Source of the DNA: Cytophagales bacterium
GTDB lineage: Bacteria; Bacteroidota; Bacteroidia; Cytophagales; Spirosomataceae
Reading direction: 5' to 3'
Assembly: GCA_028868395.1 (NCBI GenBank)
Contig: JAGWUO010000071.1
Coordinates: forward strand, 1 to 6,635
DNA length: 6,635 nucleotides
Below, piece after piece: positions 1 to 5,088 of this stretch (positions within the stretch are counted from its first letter, which is position 1; every line of letters begins with the position of its first letter). The notes under the pieces are model-generated. The model ran no database searches and was not told where the DNA came from. It was given only the letters and a program-made list of their open reading frames with translations. The translations under genes were made by a program, and so were the position numbers.

Positions 1-624
1 GGTTTTAGCCGTGAGCAATTAGCCCAAGTTACGCGGGCACAAGCTTTAAAACACCCGAATTGGTCGATGGGAGCGAAGATTACGATCGACTCGGCTAGTT
101 TGATGAATAAGGGTTTAGAGGTGATTGAAGCGGCTTGGTTATTTGACGTGAAACCCTCAGAAATTGAAGTGGTTGTGCATCCCCAATCGATTGTTCACTC
201 TTTAGTGCAATTCGAGGATGGATCGATTAAGGCGCAACTCGGTTTGCCGGATATGAAATTGCCCATTCAGTTTGCCTTAGGGTATCCGAATCGAATGAAG
301 GCGAGTTTTCCTCGTTTTGATTTTAAACAGTATCCGTCCTTGACTTTTGAGCAGGCAGATACACAGACTTTCCGTAATTTAGGGCTTGCTTTTCAGGCCT
401 TGGAAAAAGGAGGAAATCAGGCGTGTTTATTGAATGCGGCGAACGAGGTGGCGGTTGCATCCTTTTTGGAAGAGAAGATTGGGTTTTTAGCGATGTCTGA
501 TTTGAACGAATATTGTATGAATCAGGGAACTTTTATCGCGAATCCGTCATTAGAGGATTACATTGAAAGTGATAAATTAAGTAGAATTTTGGCCCAAGAA
601 TGGGTTGAAAAACAAAGAAAATAG
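1..624 (+). CDS. dxr: 1-deoxy-D-xylulose 5-phosphate reductoisomerase, C-terminal part (5' end outside window)
   Basis: DXR converts 1-deoxy-D-xylulose 5-phosphate to 2-C-methyl-D-erythritol 4-phosphate with NADPH, the committed step of the MEP isoprenoid pathway in the cytoplasm. The frame is open from base 1, so the gene starts upstream; 207 residues are visible, about half of the usual 385-400. Visible residues 18-24 (HPNWSMG) and 31-40 (SASLMNKGLE) form the substrate- and metal-binding region. They align without gaps to E. coli H209, W212, M214, S222, N227, K228 and E231, which implies roughly 190 missing N-terminal residues. HPQSIVHS at 60-67 is the second conserved block, and the helical C-terminal domain follows (NAANEVAVASFLE near 141). 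All active-site residues in this half are intact. The stop codon is six bases before rseP, so the two genes are probably co-transcribed. The ATG at 67 lies inside the conserved core and is not a real start. Identification is firm. Confidence 0.97.
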   Translation, partial: GFSREQLAQVTRAQALKHPNWSMGAKITIDSASLMNKGLEVIEAAWLFDVKPSEIEVVVHPQSIVHSLVQFEDGSIKAQLGLPDMKLPIQFALGYPNRMKASFPRFDFKQYPSLTFEQADTQTFRNLGLAFQALEKGGNQACLLNAANEVAVASFLEEKIGFLAMSDLNEYCMNQGTFIANPSLEDYIESDKLSRILAQEWVEKQRK

Positions 625-630
625 CGAAAT

Positions 631-2022
631 ATGGAAGGTTTAGTGATGGCAGGGCAATTGATTTTAGGATTGTCGATTTTAGTAACATTACACGAGTTTG
701 GGCACTTTATTACCGCCAAATGGTTTAAGATGCGCGTCGAAAAGTTTTATCTTTTCTTCGACTTCATGTTCCCTATTCCTACCTTGTTAAACTTCGCTTT
801 GTTTAAAAAGAAAGTGGGCGACACCGAATACGGTTTAGGGTGGTTCCCCTTAGGAGGCTACGTTTCCATCGCGGGAATGATTGATGAAACACAAGACGCA
901 GCGACATTAGCGAAAGATCCTGAACCTTGGGAATTCCGCGCGAAACCCGCTTGGCAACGTCTGATCGTGATGTTAGGCGGTGTAATCGTGAATGTGATTA
1001 CCGGAGTGGTCATTTTCGTTTGCTTGACCTATTCGAATGGGAACAACTTTATTTCGAAAGAAGAATTAAACAAGAACGGTATTGTAGCCTTGGATTTAGG
1101 CAAACAAATCGGCCTGAAGACGGGGGATAAAATTATTCGCGTAAACGGTGCTGATTACAAGCAATTGTCTGATTTACGCGCTTCAGATGTCTTATTAGGG
1201 GAGAATTCTTCTTATACGGTGCAACGTGGCGATCAGACTTTGGAAATTAAAATACCTTCTAATTTCATCGAAAAATTAAGCGATAAGAAAGCGGGATTCA
1301 TTGAGCCAATTGCTCCATTTAAAGTAGCTGAAGTGGCCGCTCCAGAAGAGCCTGGTTTCTTTGATAAGTTCTCAGCATCGAAGCCAGCGGAATTATTGCC
1401 AGCCTATGCGGCAGGATTGAAAAAGGGAGATGTGATCACCTCGGTGAACGCAAATCCCGTTCATTTCTATCATGAGGTAAAAGAATTAATCACGAAAGAA
1501 GCCGGTAAGCCTATTCGCTTAGGTATTTTACGCGGAGGTGTGGCGGATACCTTGTCTATGGAGGTGACTGCTTCAGGCCAAATCGGATTTATTCCGGAGA
1601 TGTTGATTCAAATTTCGCACGAAGATTATTCGTTTGCGGAGGCAGCAAGCATCGGTACGGGTCGCGCCTTTTCTGTTATTTCGGATAACATTAAAGGATT
1701 TAAGAAAATTGCTTCAGGTGATGTTTCGGCATCAAAAGCCTTGAGCGGGCCTATTGGTATCGCCCAAATGTTCGGCGGTGTGTGGGATTGGAATCGTTTC
1801 TGGATGTTGACGGGTTTGTTATCAATGGCGTTGGCCTTCATGAATATCTTGCCTATTCCCGCTTTGGATGGGGGACACGCGATTTTCTTGATTTATGAGA
1901 TGATTACAGGAAAGCCGGCATCCGAAAAGGTGTTGGAAAAAGCGCAGCAGGTAGGTATGCTCATCTTGCTTGCCTTGATGGCTTACACGTTTGGTAACGA
2001 TATTTTCAAAGCCTTTTTCTAG
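631..2022 (+). CDS. rseP: RseP-type site-2 intramembrane zinc metalloprotease
   Basis: This is a polytopic inner-membrane zinc protease of the site-2 protease family (peptidase M50). The family cleaves membrane-spanning substrates such as anti-sigma factors and signal-peptide remnants; the substrate here is unknown. The 463-residue length is normal. The zinc motif HEFGH is at residues 21-25 in the first membrane segment (about 8-24). The second active-site motif NILPIPALDGGH is at 405-416, with D413 as the third zinc ligand. Other likely membrane segments are 108-133 and 441-455. Two PDZ-like domains lie between them, about 150-205 (GLKTGDKIIRVNG) and 255-315 (GLKKGDVITSVN). The stretch 39-70 between HEFGH and the WFPLGGYV block is longer than in E. 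coli RseP, which I recall as usual in Bacteroidota. The ATG at 631 is preferred; ATG 646 (M6) is a possible alternative, because GGAAGG lies just upstream of it. The gene is six bases after dxr, a common adjacency, and abuts the next gene. Confidence 0.95.
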   Translation: MEGLVMAGQLILGLSILVTLHEFGHFITAKWFKMRVEKFYLFFDFMFPIPTLLNFALFKKKVGDTEYGLGWFPLGGYVSIAGMIDETQDAATLAKDPEPWEFRAKPAWQRLIVMLGGVIVNVITGVVIFVCLTYSNGNNFISKEELNKNGIVALDLGKQIGLKTGDKIIRVNGADYKQLSDLRASDVLLGENSSYTVQRGDQTLEIKIPSNFIEKLSDKKAGFIEPIAPFKVAEVAAPEEPGFFDKFSASKPAELLPAYAAGLKKGDVITSVNANPVHFYHEVKELITKEAGKPIRLGILRGGVADTLSMEVTASGQIGFIPEMLIQISHEDYSFAEAASIGTGRAFSVISDNIKGFKKIASGDVSASKALSGPIGIAQMFGGVWDWNRFWMLTGLLSMALAFMNILPIPALDGGHAIFLIYEMITGKPASEKVLEKAQQVGMLILLALMAYTFGNDIFKAFF

Positions 2023-2502
2023 TTGAAACTGCTGGTTCTATTTTTTGGTCTCTTTTTCCCTGATCTGCATCCATTTCATAGTTCGGTGACGGAGATGACT
2101 TATAATGCAAAGGACCAAAGCTGGGAAATCAGCATTCGCCTGTTTCAAGATGACTTGGAACAAACGTTAAGTTCTGCGACAGGAAAGAAGTTTCGCATGA
2201 TTCCAGGAGATGAGGCGTCTGAAAAAGGACTAGAAGGCTATGTTCGTAAGCATTTCGGCTTTCGTGCCGGCAAGCAATTTTCAACTCCTTATCGCTGGTT
2301 AGGAACAGAGCAACAGCAAGACGCGATTTGGGTGTATTTAGAAATTCCCACCACCGCGGACTTAGCTGGATCTTACCTAGAAAACTCGTTATTTTTAGAC
2401 GAATTTGAAGACCAAACGAACCTCGTTTCTTGGTCTTTTCAAGGCTCAAAAAAATCTTATCTTTTTCGAAAAAGCCAAGAGGTTCAACAATTATCAAGAT
2501 AA
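2023..2502 (+). CDS. DUF6702-family predicted exported protein (function unknown)
   Basis: I recognise this 159-residue protein as the Bacteroidota family annotated DUF6702, which has no established function. Residues 1-12 form a short lysine-plus-hydrophobic N-terminus (MKLLVLFFGLFF). It leads into the HPFHSSVTE motif (16-24) that begins the mature part of such proteins, and an alternating beta-rich pattern follows (TYNAKDQSWEISIRLFQDDLE). FLDEFEDQTNLV at 124-135 matches the family's late conserved block. The start is TTG, immediately after the rseP TAG and in the same frame. The next in-frame ATG (2095, M25) would remove both the signal sequence and the HPFH motif, so TTG is favoured. The segment before HPFH (P-D-L) is a poor signal peptidase I site, so the protein may remain membrane-anchored. 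Direct abutment suggests translational coupling with rseP. No terminator with a T-run follows. The family call is from memory of the motifs. Confidence 0.8.
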   Translation: MKLLVLFFGLFFPDLHPFHSSVTEMTYNAKDQSWEISIRLFQDDLEQTLSSATGKKFRMIPGDEASEKGLEGYVRKHFGFRAGKQFSTPYRWLGTEQQQDAIWVYLEIPTTADLAGSYLENSLFLDEFEDQTNLVSWSFQGSKKSYLFRKSQEVQQLSR

Positions 2503-2523
2503 TCATACTGCCATCTTGACGTT

Positions 2524-2539
2524 TGGCATAAAAATTGAT
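2524..2539 (+). promoter_or_regulatory. Candidate sigma-54 (-24/-12) promoter of lon
   Basis: TGGCAT-AAAAA-TTGAT fits the sigma-54 consensus TGGCAC-N5-TTGCW. The GG pair (2525-2526) is exactly ten bases from the G of the -12 element (2537). The one notable mismatch is GA in place of GC at -12 (2537-2538). The predicted transcript start is about 2550, giving a leader of about 32 bases before the lon ATG. The site sits in the only gap (79 bases) between the DUF6702 gene and lon. A competing reading is a housekeeping Bacteroidota promoter, with TTGAC at 2516-2520 and TAATATCG at 2540-2547 (compare TAnnTTTG) separated by 19 bp. The two readings overlap and the sequence alone does not decide between them. 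No rpoN or activator gene is in the window. Confidence 0.5.
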
Positions 2540-2581
2540 TAATATCGTCCGCTCAAGTGGAGCAGAATTTAAAAATGTGGT

Positions 2582-5077
2582 ATGAATAATCCAAATGACC
2601 TTTTTAAGCATTTACAGCTTTCAGAGATGTCTGATTTTGAAAATATAGAATTGATCCCAATCGGGTCCGAAGGGATGGACAATGATGACAAAATGGGCGT
2701 TTTGTCAGACCAATTGCCTATTCTCCCGATTCGAAATATTGTTTTGTTTCCAGGAATGGTGATTCCAATCACGGTATCTCGCCAAAAATCTGTTCGCCTA
2801 GTGAAGAAAGCCTACAAAGGGGATCGCACGATAGGTGTTTTAGTGCAAGCGAACAACTCGAAAGAGGAACCTACGCCAGACGATTTATATAAAATTGGTA
2901 CGGTAGCACACATCGTGAAGATGTTCGTTCTACCAGGAGGAAACACGACCATCATCGTGCAAGGGCGCAAGCGTTTTGAGGTAAAGGATTACATCAAGAC
3001 GGAGCCTAATTTAGTGGCTCACGTTTCCTACATAGAAGATAACTTCCCTAAGAAGTTAAATAAGGAAAACAAAGCTCTCATTTCTACCTTGAAAGAGTGT
3101 GCCTTAAAGATATTAAACTTGAACCCGGAGATTCCTCGCGAGGCCCAAATCGCCCTGGATAACATCGAATCCTCGGCATTTTTAGTCCACTTCCTTTCTT
3201 CGAATATCAACGCGGAATTAAAGGAGAAGCAGGCCTTGTTAGAGACCTTGGATGGAATCGAACAAGCCACGCATTTGTTGGAGCATATGTTGAAAGACAT
3301 CCAGCACTTGGAGTTGAAGCGCGAGATTCAGAGCAAGGCCTCTAGTGACATCGACCAGCAACAACGTGATTATTACATCCGCCAGCAAATTAAAGTTTTG
3401 CAGGAGGAATTAGGCGTAGAAAGTCCAGAACAAGAGTTGGACAGTCTTCGTGCGAAAGGGGCGAAGAAGAAATGGTCGAAAGAAGTGAATGATTTCTTCC
3501 AAAAAGAACTATCCAAACTGCAGCGCACGAATTCAATGTCTGGGGAATACCCAATGTTGATGAATTACGTTGAATTATTAGCGGATTTGCCTTGGGGCGA
3601 ATTCACGAAAGACAATTTTGATCTGGTGAAGGCGAAGAAGGTGTTAGATGCGGATCATTTTGGACTAGAAAAAGTGAAAGAACGGATCATCGAATACCTA
3701 GCGGTATTGAAGATGAAAGGGGATATGAAAGCGCCTATCTTGTGCCTTTATGGCCCTCCGGGTGTGGGTAAGACGTCATTAGGTCGTTCGATTGCCAAAG
3801 CTTTGGGAAGAAAATACGTACGTATGGCTTTAGGAGGTCTGCGCGACGAGGCCGAAATCAGAGGTCATCGGAAAACCTATGTAGGTGCCATGCCTGGTAA
3901 GGTGATTCAAAGCATCAAAAAAGCCGGCTCTTCTAATCCTGTTTTCATTTTAGATGAGATCGATAAAGTAGGTTCTGATCACCGTGGCGATCCATCCTCT
4001 GCTTTATTAGAGGTATTAGACCCGGAACAAAACAGCAGCTTCATGGATAATTACCTGGAGTGTGATTACGATCTATCTCGCGTAATGTTCATTGCAACGG
4101 CAAACAACTTAGATACGATTCATCCCGCTTTGCGCGATCGGATGGAGATCATCGAGGTAAGTGGCTACACCATGGAGGAGAAAGTTCAAATTGCGAAAAA
4201 GCACTTATTGCCTAAGCAAAAGAAAGAGCACGGTTTAGAAAAAGCGGAATTTGCGATGAATGATGGTGCCATCCAAAAAGTCATCGAGGGATATACCCGC
4301 GAATCAGGTGTTCGTAAATTAGAACAAGAAATCGGTCGCGTGGTGCGCAAGATCACGAAATCCATTGCGATGGATCAAGACTATCCACATAAAATTACAG
4401 CGACAGATGTCGTGAAATTACTGGGACAAGAGCATTTTGATAAGGATACCTACGAGAACAACGAATATGCTGGCGTAGTGACAGGTCTTGCCTGGACGCC
4501 AGTGGGAGGTGATATCTTATTCATTGAAACTTTATTGAATCGCGGAAAAGGAGTTTTAACCCTTTCAGGTCAATTAGGGGATGTGATGAAAGAGTCGGCG
4601 ATGGCGGCTTTGAGTTTCTTAAAGGCGCATTCGGATGAATACGGCATAGATTACCGTATTTTTGACCAATACAATTTACATATCCACGTTCCGGCTGGAG
4701 CTGTACCTAAGGATGGTCCATCTGCCGGTATTACGATGTTGACCGCTATCGCCTCGGCATTAACGCAGCGCAAAGTGAAATCTAAACTAGCTATGACCGG
4801 CGAGATTACGCTACGCGGTAAAGTATTGCCGGTAGGAGGAATCAAGGAGAAAATTTTGGCTGCGAAAAGAGCGGGAATAAAAGAAATCATTATGTGCTCG
4901 AAGAACCGCAAGGATGTGGAGGAAATCGAGGCGCAGTATATTTCGGATTTGAGTTTTCACTATGTAGACGACGCGAAAGAAGTATTAGCTTTAGCGCTAT
5001 TAAAAGAGCAGGTGAAGAATCCGGTGAAATTTGTTTTTCAGGCAGAACCCATAGCAAGTTCGTCCGCGGCATTGTAA
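2582..5077 (+). CDS. lon: ATP-dependent Lon protease
   Basis: Lon is a cytoplasmic hexameric AAA+ serine protease that unfolds and degrades misfolded and regulatory proteins. The 831-residue length is normal for the bacterial LonA type. An acidic tail (1-42) precedes the N-terminal substrate-binding domain, about 43-235, which opens LPILPIRNIVLFPGMVIPI. A helical, coiled-coil-rich linker follows (about 236-310). The AAA+ module (about 345-585) has Walker A GPPGVGKT (391-398), Walker B VFILDEID (454-461), sensor-1 N508, the predicted arginine finger R520 (LRDRMEII) and sensor-2 R578. The protease domain (about 625-815) has catalytic S714 in KDGPSAGI and catalytic K757 in GGIKEK, spaced 43 residues as in E. 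coli S679/K722. All catalytic parts are intact. The ATG has no Shine-Dalgarno sequence but an A-rich upstream region, as is usual in Bacteroidota. M16 is a weaker alternative start. The 3' end overlaps the convergent recQ gene by 40 bp. Confidence 0.98.
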   Translation: MNNPNDLFKHLQLSEMSDFENIELIPIGSEGMDNDDKMGVLSDQLPILPIRNIVLFPGMVIPITVSRQKSVRLVKKAYKGDRTIGVLVQANNSKEEPTPDDLYKIGTVAHIVKMFVLPGGNTTIIVQGRKRFEVKDYIKTEPNLVAHVSYIEDNFPKKLNKENKALISTLKECALKILNLNPEIPREAQIALDNIESSAFLVHFLSSNINAELKEKQALLETLDGIEQATHLLEHMLKDIQHLELKREIQSKASSDIDQQQRDYYIRQQIKVLQEELGVESPEQELDSLRAKGAKKKWSKEVNDFFQKELSKLQRTNSMSGEYPMLMNYVELLADLPWGEFTKDNFDLVKAKKVLDADHFGLEKVKERIIEYLAVLKMKGDMKAPILCLYGPPGVGKTSLGRSIAKALGRKYVRMALGGLRDEAEIRGHRKTYVGAMPGKVIQSIKKAGSSNPVFILDEIDKVGSDHRGDPSSALLEVLDPEQNSSFMDNYLECDYDLSRVMFIATANNLDTIHPALRDRMEIIEVSGYTMEEKVQIAKKHLLPKQKKEHGLEKAEFAMNDGAIQKVIEGYTRESGVRKLEQEIGRVVRKITKSIAMDQDYPHKITATDVVKLLGQEHFDKDTYENNEYAGVVTGLAWTPVGGDILFIETLLNRGKGVLTLSGQLGDVMKESAMAALSFLKAHSDEYGIDYRIFDQYNLHIHVPAGAVPKDGPSAGITMLTAIASALTQRKVKSKLAMTGEITLRGKVLPVGGIKEKILAAKRAGIKEIIMCSKNRKDVEEIEAQYISDLSFHYVDDAKEVLALALLKEQVKNPVKFVFQAEPIASSSAAL

Positions 5078-5088
5078 TGAATTTCACC
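5023..5088. repeat. 9-bp perfect inverted repeat flanking the lon/recQ 3' overlap
   Basis: GGTGAAATT (5023-5031) and AATTTCACC (5080-5088) are exact reverse complements. The arms can be extended inward by two G-T wobbles and two A-T pairs, leaving a loop of about 39 bases. The left arm lies in lon coding sequence just beyond the recQ stop, and the right arm lies in recQ coding sequence just beyond the lon stop. The repeat therefore brackets the 40-bp overlap almost symmetrically and could form in either transcript. No T-run follows on either strand, so it is not a standard intrinsic terminator. The repeat is directly visible; any function is inference. Confidence 0.45.

Noticed and set aside
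67..69. ATG 67 as the dxr start
   Set aside because: The frame is open from base 1 and residues before it (HPNWS) are conserved DXR sequence.
2443..2502. Possible terminator at the end of the DUF6702 gene (GGCT...AGCC arms and TTATCAAGATAA)
   Set aside because: The stems are short and imperfect, partly inside the coding sequence, and no T-run follows on the plus strand.
2129..2611. 160-residue open frame on the minus strand opposite the DUF6702 gene
   Set aside because: The plus strand carries recognisable family motifs, and the antisense product looks like no family and covers the lon promoter region. It is a shadow frame.
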